NCBI GenBank assembly: GCA_903923905.1
Contig: CAIXZH010000117.1
Location: 1 to 47,291, forward strand
Direction: 5' to 3'
Length of the DNA stretch: 47,291 nt
Origin: an uncultured Bacteroidia bacterium
Lineage (GTDB): Bacteria > Bacteroidota > Bacteroidia > Bacteroidales > Prolixibacteraceae
Shown: positions 35,678-43,537 of the stretch, piece by piece
Numbering within the stretch: position 1 is the stretch's first letter
Layout: the number at the start of each line of letters is the position of its first letter
Program-made: the position numbers and the translations under genes
Notes under the pieces: generated by a model
The model's input: the letters and a program-made list of their open reading frames with translations, nothing else
Told to the model about the DNA's origin: nothing
Database searches by the model: none

Positions 35678-38600
35678 CGCGTTTAACACTCATATATCGG
35701 AGTTTTATCCTTTATTTAAAGGCTAATCTACTGGTGGTTTTGGGGGTGGCAATCAGTACGGCTGTCCTTACTGGATCGCTGATCATCGGTGATTCTGTAG
35801 CCTACAGTCTCGAACAATCGGCTTTATACCGATTGGGGTATACAACCCACACAGTTTCAACCACTGATCGCTATTTCCGGTCCCAGCTGGCTGGCGAATT
35901 GGCAAATAAAGGAGGCTTTGTAGTGGCTTCGGCCTTAATGCTCGACGGAATTGCCATAGCGGATGGAGGAAAAGAGCGGGTGAACAAGGTTCAAATGACC
36001 GGTATAGACAATCGCTTTGAGAAAATAGCCAAATCTGAAATATATCTGGATTTAAAGGATAATGAAGTAATTATCAGCAGGAATCTGGCTGAAAGGCTTC
36101 ATTTAAAAAAGGGGGATAACTTCATCGCAAGGATTAGGAAGGCAAGTCTAATCCCTCTGAATGCTCCACTAGTTTCAGATGCTGAAACTAGCGTTTCGTT
36201 CCATGCTACCATCAAAGAAATTGCAAATCAGCAATCTATGGGCTTTTTTAATCTGAAGAATTCCCAAACTGCACCTTATAATCTTTTTCTTTCACTCGAT
36301 AAACTTAATTCACTGATGAAGTTTACCGGTAAAGCTAATTGTCTGCTGATATCAGCTCCCAAACTTGATAATCAACAAATAAGTAGTTTACTTGATAGTT
36401 GTTTTACTACCCAGGATGCTGGTTTAAAAGTAAAAGAGATTCCACTTTTAAGCGAAATTGAAATCACTTCAGAAAGAGTATTTATTGAGGATCAGATCGT
36501 GAAAACTTTTATGCCAATGAAAGAATCACACGCTATATTGACCTATTTTGCAAATAGTATTAATTTCAATGGCAATTCTACACCTTATTCTTTTATTTCA
36601 ACAATCGATGATAATGATTTAAAAGATAACGATATAATTATTAATAATTGGATTGCTTCAGACCTTAAAGTGAAGCATGGAGATACCCTTGATGTTAAAT
36701 TTTTTGAAATTGGTCCTTTGCGTCAACTGGTTGAAAAAAGCGCGAAGTTTATAGTAAAAACAATTGTTCCGATTGAAGGAAAATATGCGGATAAAGATTT
36801 AATGCCTTCTCTTCCTGGTTTGGAAGGCGCAGGACATTGTCGTGATTGGGATACAGGAATTCCTATCCGGCTCGAATCGATCCGCGCCAAGGATGAAGGA
36901 TACTGGAATCAATACAAGGGGACGCCCAAAGCTTTCATCTCATTGAAAAGAGCACATCAAATCTGGGGGAACAGATTTGGAAATTACACAGCAATAAGAA
37001 TTAATAGCGCATTTTTTTCTGATAAAAGCTATAAAGCCCTGTTTTCTGCATCCATAAAACCGGCCAATCTGGGTATTGTAGTGTCTTCAGTTATGGATAA
37101 TGGATTAAAAGCAGCCCATAATGGCGTCGATTTTAGTCAGCTATTCTTAGGTCTAAGTTTTTTCCTTCTTTCCGCAGCAATTATACTTACTGCTCTGCTT
37201 TTTCTTTTAAATCTTGATAGCCGCCAGGCTGAGATAGGAACACTGCTCATGCTTGGATTTTCAAGAAATCAAATAAGAACCCTTTTTCTGGGCGAAGGAG
37301 TTCTAATTGCTGCCGCAGGTGCTCTCTTCGGACTATTAATTGCTGTTATATATACTAAACTAGTCTTTTTGGCTCTCAATTCACTTTGGTGGGATGCAGT
37401 CCGCATTTCGGTCTTAATACCTGACATCCAAACATCAACACTTTTAGTAGGTCTAATAATCAGTATTCTAATAGCCACCATCACGATTCTTATTGCTATT
37501 TATCAAAATTTCAAAAGACAAACTGTTGAATTGCAACAATATCAGGATCATATGCAAAGTGCTCGCGTCCAAATGATCAAAAATTGGGTAATGGTTTGTT
37601 CTCTGATTTTATCTGTGGGTTTGAATATTTATCAACTTGCAATCTCCGGCCAAATAAATTCTTCACTCTTTTTTGTTTCTGGAGGCTTAATGTTATTGGG
37701 ATTATTACTTCTGGCAGATTTTATTCTTCGTCGTAATCGCCAGAATCTGGTTATCAGTATCTCACTAAAATCTCTGAACCAACGGAACAGATCACAGAAT
37801 ACAGGCCGATCGCTTACCATAATTATTTTATTTGCTTTAGGCACCTTTCTGGTTGTCTCAACAGGTGCCAATCGTGAGGATTCAATATCAAACATACAGA
37901 AGAAAAGTAGTGGAACAGGTGGTTATCAATACTTTGCGGAAACAACAGTTCCTGTTTTATTTAGTCTTAATGACCGGGACCGGCGTTTAAATGAAGGTAT
38001 TGCCACTCCATTCATTGCCAATCAGTTTAGCAAGATAGATGGCGACGATGCAAGCTGTTTAAATCTAAACCGGGCTACCAATCCGGCAATTTTAGGTGCA
38101 GACTGCACCATTTTCAAGGACAGGTTCACTTTCGAAACAAAATGTGCCGGAATTCAAAACAGTGAAATATGGGAGGCATTGAACAGGATCTCTCCCGATG
38201 GTGTAGTCCCTGCTATTGCGGATCAAACAGTTATTGAATGGGGCCTGGGAAAGAAAATAGGGGATACGATTACTTATAGGAACAGTTTTGGTAATCCATT
38301 AAAAATCATGCTTATAGCTGGATTATCGCCATCTGTACTTCAAGGGTATATATTGATTTCACAGGCCAATTTTTTAAAAAATTGGCCGACAAATAGTGGT
38401 TCGCAGCTTTTCTTGATTAATGCAGAGGAAAAAAATGCCCAAAAAGCAGGGGAGGAGCTTCAAAGTGTATTTCGGGATTATGGCTGGGAGATGACGACAG
38501 CATCCCAAAGACTGGTGGAGTTCAATTCAGTTACCAATACCTATCTGTCAATTTTTCTGGCTCTAGGTGCCCTGGGATTGATTTTAGGAACAGTGGGGCT

Positions 38601-38922
38601 TGCTGTAGTGCTTGCACGGTCACTGCTCGAACGAAATTCTGAGATGGTACTTCTGCAATCTTTGGGATTCACTCGCAGACAGATTGTCATTTTATTGGTC
38701 CGGGAATATGGCGTTTTACTCATTTGGGGAGTATTAATCGGTTTCATTTCATCAGTGGTAGCAGTGCTTCCTACTTTTCTTTCAGCTGAAAGTAGTACGT
38801 CTTTTATTACTGTAATATTGATAGTTGCAATAATTATAGCAAATGGGATATGTTGGATTATCGGTCTTTCACGATACAGTGTCAGGCAAAATAAACAGAT
38901 AGTTAACAGAACATACCGATAA
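35674..38922 (+). CDS. Large FtsX-type ABC permease (1082 aa)
   Basis: About ten membrane helices: one near residue 20, then groups near 490-512, 543-566, 588-610, 639-658, 664-686 and 714-732, and a final set near 956-980, 1012-1036 and 1044-1065. Two FtsX repeats are visible (RQAEIGTLLMLGFSRNQIRT and NSEMVLLQSLGFTRRQIVIL). Two large periplasmic domains, about 450 and 220 residues, separate the helices. The ten-helix plan is that of YbbP-like members and not four-helix MacB. It pairs with the preceding ATPase. Such systems move lipids or lipoproteins or transmit force; the unusually large periplasmic part is noteworthy. Confidence 0.88.
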   Translation: MTRLTLIYRSFILYLKANLLVVLGVAISTAVLTGSLIIGDSVAYSLEQSALYRLGYTTHTVSTTDRYFRSQLAGELANKGGFVVASALMLDGIAIADGGKERVNKVQMTGIDNRFEKIAKSEIYLDLKDNEVIISRNLAERLHLKKGDNFIARIRKASLIPLNAPLVSDAETSVSFHATIKEIANQQSMGFFNLKNSQTAPYNLFLSLDKLNSLMKFTGKANCLLISAPKLDNQQISSLLDSCFTTQDAGLKVKEIPLLSEIEITSERVFIEDQIVKTFMPMKESHAILTYFANSINFNGNSTPYSFISTIDDNDLKDNDIIINNWIASDLKVKHGDTLDVKFFEIGPLRQLVEKSAKFIVKTIVPIEGKYADKDLMPSLPGLEGAGHCRDWDTGIPIRLESIRAKDEGYWNQYKGTPKAFISLKRAHQIWGNRFGNYTAIRINSAFFSDKSYKALFSASIKPANLGIVVSSVMDNGLKAAHNGVDFSQLFLGLSFFLLSAAIILTALLFLLNLDSRQAEIGTLLMLGFSRNQIRTLFLGEGVLIAAAGALFGLLIAVIYTKLVFLALNSLWWDAVRISVLIPDIQTSTLLVGLIISILIATITILIAIYQNFKRQTVELQQYQDHMQSARVQMIKNWVMVCSLILSVGLNIYQLAISGQINSSLFFVSGGLMLLGLLLLADFILRRNRQNLVISISLKSLNQRNRSQNTGRSLTIIILFALGTFLVVSTGANREDSISNIQKKSSGTGGYQYFAETTVPVLFSLNDRDRRLNEGIATPFIANQFSKIDGDDASCLNLNRATNPAILGADCTIFKDRFTFETKCAGIQNSEIWEALNRISPDGVVPAIADQTVIEWGLGKKIGDTITYRNSFGNPLKIMLIAGLSPSVLQGYILISQANFLKNWPTNSGSQLFLINAEEKNAQKAGEELQSVFRDYGWEMTTASQRLVEFNSVTNTYLSIFLALGALGLILGTVGLAVVLARSLLERNSEMVLLQSLGFTRRQIVILLVREYGVLLIWGVLIGFISSVVAVLPTFLSAESSTSFITVILIVAIIIANGICWIIGLSRYSVRQNKQIVNRTYR

Positions 38923-38994
38923 CGCACAACTGGCTAAATTTGCAGCTCCAAAAATTTGATGACCACGAATTTTTCAGGCTCACTTATTTCCGGT

Positions 38995-39002
38995 TAACTT
39001 TG
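38995..39002 (+). promoter_or_regulatory. Possible -7 element (TAACTTTG) for the thioesterase
   Basis: TAnnTTTG lies 33 bases ahead of the ATG at 39036. A poor -33 candidate (ttttc, 38971) lies about 20 bases upstream. The 113-bp gap before the gene supports a new transcription unit. Confidence 0.3.
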
Positions 39003-39035
39003 GGATTTTAAATGGTTTTAATGAAATAAATATTT

Positions 39036-39449
39036 ATGTTAAATTACGATTCGAAATACAGGGTTTGTTATGGTGACACAGATCGGATGGGTGTGATGTA
39101 TTATGGAAATTATCCTCGTCTTTATGAGATTGGCCGAACTGATATGATCCGGGATATCTGGAAATCCTACCGTGAGGTTGAAGAAAGTGGAATAATACTT
39201 CCGGTAAGAGCCCTGAATGCTGTTTATCACAAACCTGCAATATATGATGAAGTTCTGATTATCAGAACTATAATAAAAGAGATTCCCAAAGTAAAATTCA
39301 GGATGTTCTCAGAAATATACAATGAAAATGGTGATTTGATCAATGAAGGGGAAGTTGTGCTGGGATTTATGGATGGCTCGACAGGAAAACCGCGGCGGGC
39401 TCCGGAAGAATTTATTCAGATATTAGTTGCTGCAGGACTTCATTTATAA
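39036..39449 (+). CDS. Hotdog-fold acyl-CoA thioesterase, YbgC/4HBT-like (137 aa)
   Basis: Begins YDSKYRVCYGDTDRMGVMYYGNY, the conserved strand and Asp-containing catalytic loop (YxDTDxxGVxYxxNY) of the 4-hydroxybenzoyl-CoA thioesterase family. The length is standard. It hydrolyses acyl-CoA or acyl-ACP thioesters in the cytoplasm; the physiological substrate is unknown. A single-gene unit, it runs towards the LysE gene on the other strand, 60 bp away, and no terminator hairpin was recognised between them. Confidence 0.88.
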   Translation: MLNYDSKYRVCYGDTDRMGVMYYGNYPRLYEIGRTDMIRDIWKSYREVEESGIILPVRALNAVYHKPAIYDEVLIIRTIIKEIPKVKFRMFSEIYNENGDLINEGEVVLGFMDGSTGKPRRAPEEFIQILVAAGLHL

Positions 39450-39509
39450 TTCCTTCCTCGTTTAAACTGGAGAAAATGAACAAATGATGGGGATAAATAC
39501 ACATGGGAG

Positions 39510-40142
39510 TTATACCTTGTTTAATAACAGCAATAGAAACAAGCCAACTGCAATAAGGATAACGCTCAAACCGATTATTTTATTGGCCCACCACAATGTA
39601 TTTATGGTAAGTTTATGCTTAAACATATAAGCTAATCCGGTAAGGATAAACCACCAAACGGCACTGCCAGCAAAAATTCCACCAACAATTAATAGTGCAT
39701 CAAAAAGCTGAGAAGGCTGAAGAACAAGACTATAACTGGTAAATATGGCAATAAAAATAAAGACCGAAAGAGGGTTGGTGACCGTCAGAAGGAATGCGGT
39801 AAGATAATCCTGCACATACGAAGTCCCCTTTTGCTTGAATTTTTGGATCTCCTTCGCAGGATTTGAAAGAAATATATATAATCCGAGAAAGATAACCATG
39901 CTAGCACCTAGGACTTTGAAATAGATCTCAAAGCTATGTATAAAATTGATAATAATCGTCAGACTGAATCCGGCAATAATAGCGTACATTGCATCAGAAG
40001 TAGCAATACCTAATCCGGATATGAACCCTGATTTCCAGTTCTTATTTACAGTTCTTTTGATACATAACATCCCTAAAGGACCCAGCGGAAGTGATACGGC
40101 AGTACCAATCATAAAACCTTCCCAAAGCAGCTTAAAACTCAT
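39510..40142 (-). CDS. LysE-family transporter (210 aa)
   Basis: About six membrane helices with the family start MSFKLLWEGFMIGTAVSLPLG and the conserved PLGPLGMLCIKRT loop. Internal GLGIATSDAMYAI and TVTNPLSVFIF motifs repeat the two-fold arrangement of LysE/RhtB exporters. The start at 40142 is preferred to the upstream ATG at 40196, because a minus-strand TAACTTTG promoter-like element at 40201-40194 overlaps that upstream codon. It probably exports an amino acid or small metabolite. It is divergent from the esterase gene, with 117 bp between. Confidence 0.85.
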   Translation of the reverse strand: MSFKLLWEGFMIGTAVSLPLGPLGMLCIKRTVNKNWKSGFISGLGIATSDAMYAIIAGFSLTIIINFIHSFEIYFKVLGASMVIFLGLYIFLSNPAKEIQKFKQKGTSYVQDYLTAFLLTVTNPLSVFIFIAIFTSYSLVLQPSQLFDALLIVGGIFAGSAVWWFILTGLAYMFKHKLTINTLWWANKIIGLSVILIAVGLFLLLLLNKV

Positions 40143-40193
40143 GAAAGCAAATATAACTGAAATAAATGATCTTCTTTCTTCAAAATAAAAAAA

Positions 40194-40201
40194 CAAAGTT
40201 A
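40194..40201 (-). promoter_or_regulatory. Possible -7 element (TAACTTTG) for lysE-like gene
   Basis: On the minus strand, TAACTTTG reads from 40201 to 40194, about 50 bases ahead of the preferred ATG at 40142. No clear -33 element is present. It helps choose the shorter reading frame. Confidence 0.3.
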
Positions 40202-40259
40202 AAATTAGAGCTGATATTTTTTAATTTTATCGGTATGAACTTTTAAGAATACCTGAAAA

Positions 40260-41168
40260 ATGAAACAAAAAATACTGCTTTTGGTTCTTGCTTCAATTAC
40301 ATTTCAATTAGCTATTGCCCAAAATGTTATAAAACTATGGCCGAATGGGGCACCAGGAAATAATGAATGCCTGCAATCTGAAGAAATTTTTAATGGCAAG
40401 ATGGTTCGTTTTGTATCCGATCCTACGCTAACTGTCTATTTGCCTGAAAAAGAAAAAAATACCGGTGCTGCAATTGTAATTTGTCCGGGCGGGGGCTATG
40501 CCATTGAAGCAATGGATCATGAAGGTTATGCTTATGCTGAATATTTACAAAGTAAAGGAATTGCAGGAATTGTTTTAAAATATCGCCTTCCTTACGGACA
40601 TTATGATATTGCCTTAAACGATGCTCAGCAGGCCATTCGAACTGTCCGTTTTAATGCAACCGACTGGGGAATAGACCCTGACAAAATTGGAATCTCCGGA
40701 TTCTCTGCCGGAGGTCATCTTGCTGCCACTGCTTCCACTCATTTTGACAAGGGCAAGGTGGACTCAACAAATCCGGTTGAAAAAGTTAGCTGCCGCCCCG
40801 ATTTTTCAGTATTGGTTTACCCGGTTGTCACTTTCAACGAACTTTGGGGACATATGGGATCACGCGAAAACCTCATGGGCAAAAATCATGATCTGAAACT
40901 GATCCGTTACTTCTCAAATGAACTCCAGGTTACCGCGGAGACACCTCCTGCCTTTTTGATCCTTGCCGATGATGACAGTGCTGTCTCTCCACGAAATAGT
41001 ATTGAATATTACAGTGCATTGAACGAAAAAGGGATCCCATCTGAACTCCATATTTTTAGGGAAGGGGGACACGGATTTGGAATGAATAAAACGGGCAAAC
41101 CTCGTGATCAATGGCCTTTGATGTTGATTGATTGGATGAATGCGCAGAAGATTATAAAAAAGACATGA
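40260..41168 (+). CDS. Secreted alpha/beta-hydrolase esterase (302 aa)
   Basis: The signal peptide MKQKILLLVLASITFQLAIAQ precedes the LWPNGAPGNNE opening seen in Bacteroidota xylan/acetyl esterases. The oxyanion segment CPGGGYAIEAMDHEG, the nucleophile GFSAGGH (S149), acid candidates D237-D239 (LADDDSAV) and H271 (GGHGFGM) give a complete triad. It is likely a carbohydrate acetyl esterase or related lipase (BD-FAE/Abhydrolase_3 type) in the periplasm. Standing alone ahead of a NUDIX gene, it is not part of an obvious polysaccharide-utilisation locus. Confidence 0.88.
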   Translation: MKQKILLLVLASITFQLAIAQNVIKLWPNGAPGNNECLQSEEIFNGKMVRFVSDPTLTVYLPEKEKNTGAAIVICPGGGYAIEAMDHEGYAYAEYLQSKGIAGIVLKYRLPYGHYDIALNDAQQAIRTVRFNATDWGIDPDKIGISGFSAGGHLAATASTHFDKGKVDSTNPVEKVSCRPDFSVLVYPVVTFNELWGHMGSRENLMGKNHDLKLIRYFSNELQVTAETPPAFLILADDDSAVSPRNSIEYYSALNEKGIPSELHIFREGGHGFGMNKTGKPRDQWPLMLIDWMNAQKIIKKT

Positions 41169-41204
41169 TCCAAATTTCATGAGTCAGGCATAAAATTTAT
41201 TAAA

Positions 41205-41741
41205 ATGAAACCAAAAACTCATCCAAAGGATGTAATTAGGTATTGTCCCAGGTGTGGATCTAATAACTTTAAAACCAATGATAAAGGACATTCGTTTCAT
41301 TGCGAAGCATGCCATTTTACCTATTTTATTAATAATTCGGCGGCAGTAGCCTGCCTGATTTTTAATAATGAGGGAAAACTCCTGTTAGCCCGACGGGCTA
41401 TAGATCCAGCAAAAGGAATGCTCGATCTTCCAGGAGGATTTGTCGAACCAATGGAGCGGGTAGAAGATACCGTAGTCCGGGAAATTCTGGAAGAACTTGG
41501 CGTTCACATTACCAAAGCCGAATTTTTAGTTTCATTTCCAAACGAATATATCTATTCTGATTTCTCGGTTTTTACAATTGATATGGCTTTTGTTTGTTCT
41601 ATTGATAATCATGAAGCCATTGTGCCGGCAGATGATGTTTCTGCTATTGAATATCTGTATCCGGAAGAAATCAAACCGGAAACGTTGTGCTCCAAAAGCA
41701 TGTTTAAAATTATAAACTATTATATAAAATCTAATATATGA
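41205..41741 (+). CDS. NUDIX hydrolase with N-terminal zinc ribbon (178 aa)
   Basis: Residues 9-35 form a zinc ribbon (CPRCGS and CEAC pairs), as in NADH pyrophosphatase-like proteins. The NUDIX box follows as GGFVEPMERVEDTVVREILEE with the canonical GX5EX7REXXEEXG spacing. It hydrolyses a nucleoside diphosphate linked to another moiety, probably a dinucleotide or sugar nucleotide, in the cytoplasm. It lacks the SQPWPFP motif of NudC. The stop overlaps the next start by four bases (ATGA), so it is coupled to the aminopeptidase gene. Confidence 0.88.
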   Translation: MKPKTHPKDVIRYCPRCGSNNFKTNDKGHSFHCEACHFTYFINNSAAVACLIFNNEGKLLLARRAIDPAKGMLDLPGGFVEPMERVEDTVVREILEELGVHITKAEFLVSFPNEYIYSDFSVFTIDMAFVCSIDNHEAIVPADDVSAIEYLYPEEIKPETLCSKSMFKIINYYIKSNI

Positions 41742-43513
41742 ACCTTATAAGCCGTATTACTTCGTTACGTAATTTAATGAAATCAGAAAGTGTAGACGCC
41801 TTAATTGTATATGGAACCGATCCGCATCTGAGTGAATATGTTCCGGTCAATTGGCGCAGCATAGAGTGGATCAGCGGTTTTACTGGTTCATACGGACGGG
41901 TGGTAATCACACCGGATCAAGCTCTTTTGTGGACCGATTCCCGTTATTTTATACAGGCTCAATCTCAATTGAAGAATACCGGTTTTATCCTTATGAAGGA
42001 ACGACAGGCGGATAGTATCTCTATAGCACAGTGGCTGAACGAGGTACTTAAACCAGAAAGTTCTGTCGCCATTGACGGACTGACCATTTCGGCAGGAGAA
42101 ATGAATAAACTTAAAGAGGAAATAGGTGCGAAGGGTAACCATTTGATAATTACCAAGGATCTGGTTTCCGCAAATTGGAAAGACAAACCTTCAATACCAC
42201 AGACACTTGTTGCCGATTATCCGGTTCGGTTTGCAGGCCAAAGCCGGTATGACAAGTTAATGCATATCAGGAATAAACTGACGGAGAATCAAGTGGAGGC
42301 AACTTTGATAAGCCAATTAGACGACCTGGCGTGGAGTTTTAATTTAAGAGGAAACGAGATTCAGTACAATCCGCTCTTCACCGGTTATGGATACATTGAC
42401 CATCAGAAAGCAATTCTGTTTGTTGGTGAAGGAAAAGTTCCTGTTGTACTTTGCGATACACTGAAGAGGGAAGGAGTCGCTGTAATAAGTTATGAATCAA
42501 TATGGGACATGCTATCAGAAAAAATTCCAGCGTCTGTTTATCTTGATCCTGATCACACAAACTCGCTTGCATATCAGTTTTTTTCTGAAAGAACCAGGGT
42601 AGTTGACGGAATTGCAATACCCACGCTTCTTAAATCAGTTAAAAATGATGTGGAAATATCCGGAATGCGGGCTGCTCATCGGCGTGACGGTACTGCAATG
42701 GTCAACTTTCTATACTGGCTGAATAAAAATAGACAAAATGAGGAATTGACAGAACTATCTGTAGCAGAACGGTTAAGAGCCTTTCGTTCCACCCGGAAAT
42801 ATTTTATGGATGAGAGTTTCAGTTCAATAGTTGCCTGGGGCCCCCACGGGGCAATTGTCCATTATAGTGCAACATCAGAAACTGATATTAAAATATCTCC
42901 GGATGGAATCCTTCTGATTGACTCCGGAGGACAATATCTCGACGGGACAACTGATATTACACGTACTCTGGCTATTGGTAAAATAAATTCAAAACAAAGA
43001 TCTGACTTCACTTTGGTGCTAAAAGGTATGATCGCTTTGGCGAAGGTTAAGTTTCCTGTTGGTACAAAAGGTTATTCGCTTGACATTTTGGCACGTAAGA
43101 GTCTGTGGGAATACGGTTTGAATTATGGTCACGGAACGGGGCATGGTGTTGGGCATTATTTGTCCGTCCATGAGGGACCCATGGGAATTCGTCCCGAATT
43201 TAACCGCGAAAGTATACAAAAGGGCCAGGTTATCACTGATGAACCGGGGCTTTATCGCGAAGGGGAATATGGAATTCGTATTGAAAATGTCCTCTTATGT
43301 AAAAATGAAAGCCATTCACTTTATGGACAATTCCTTTCATTCGAAACCCTGACCCTTTGCCCTATAGAAAGGAGACTTATTAACAGGGGATTATTGAATA
43401 AAGAGGAGCTTAAATGGCTAAACAGTTACCATAAAAAGGTATTTAAAGCATTAAAACCTCTTTTAAAAGGTGATGTTTTGAAATGGTTGACAAAACAATG
43501 TGCCCCAATCTGA
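41738..43513 (+). CDS. Xaa-Pro aminopeptidase, M24 family (591 aa)
   Basis: Two creatinase-like N-terminal domains (about 1-160 and 160-315) precede the pita-bread catalytic domain. Metal ligands are recognisable: D395 in LLIDSGGQYLDG, D406 in TTDITRT, His in GHGTGHGVGHYLSVHEGP, and Glu in DEPGLY and RIENV. The length near 590 matches the three-domain aminopeptidase P group, which cleaves Xaa-Pro bonds at protein and peptide N-termini in the cytoplasm. Start coupled to the NUDIX gene. Confidence 0.92.
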   Translation: MNLISRITSLRNLMKSESVDALIVYGTDPHLSEYVPVNWRSIEWISGFTGSYGRVVITPDQALLWTDSRYFIQAQSQLKNTGFILMKERQADSISIAQWLNEVLKPESSVAIDGLTISAGEMNKLKEEIGAKGNHLIITKDLVSANWKDKPSIPQTLVADYPVRFAGQSRYDKLMHIRNKLTENQVEATLISQLDDLAWSFNLRGNEIQYNPLFTGYGYIDHQKAILFVGEGKVPVVLCDTLKREGVAVISYESIWDMLSEKIPASVYLDPDHTNSLAYQFFSERTRVVDGIAIPTLLKSVKNDVEISGMRAAHRRDGTAMVNFLYWLNKNRQNEELTELSVAERLRAFRSTRKYFMDESFSSIVAWGPHGAIVHYSATSETDIKISPDGILLIDSGGQYLDGTTDITRTLAIGKINSKQRSDFTLVLKGMIALAKVKFPVGTKGYSLDILARKSLWEYGLNYGHGTGHGVGHYLSVHEGPMGIRPEFNRESIQKGQVITDEPGLYREGEYGIRIENVLLCKNESHSLYGQFLSFETLTLCPIERRLINRGLLNKEELKWLNSYHKKVFKALKPLLKGDVLKWLTKQCAPI

Positions 43514-43537
43514 AAAATGCAATTATCTGAACTGAAA

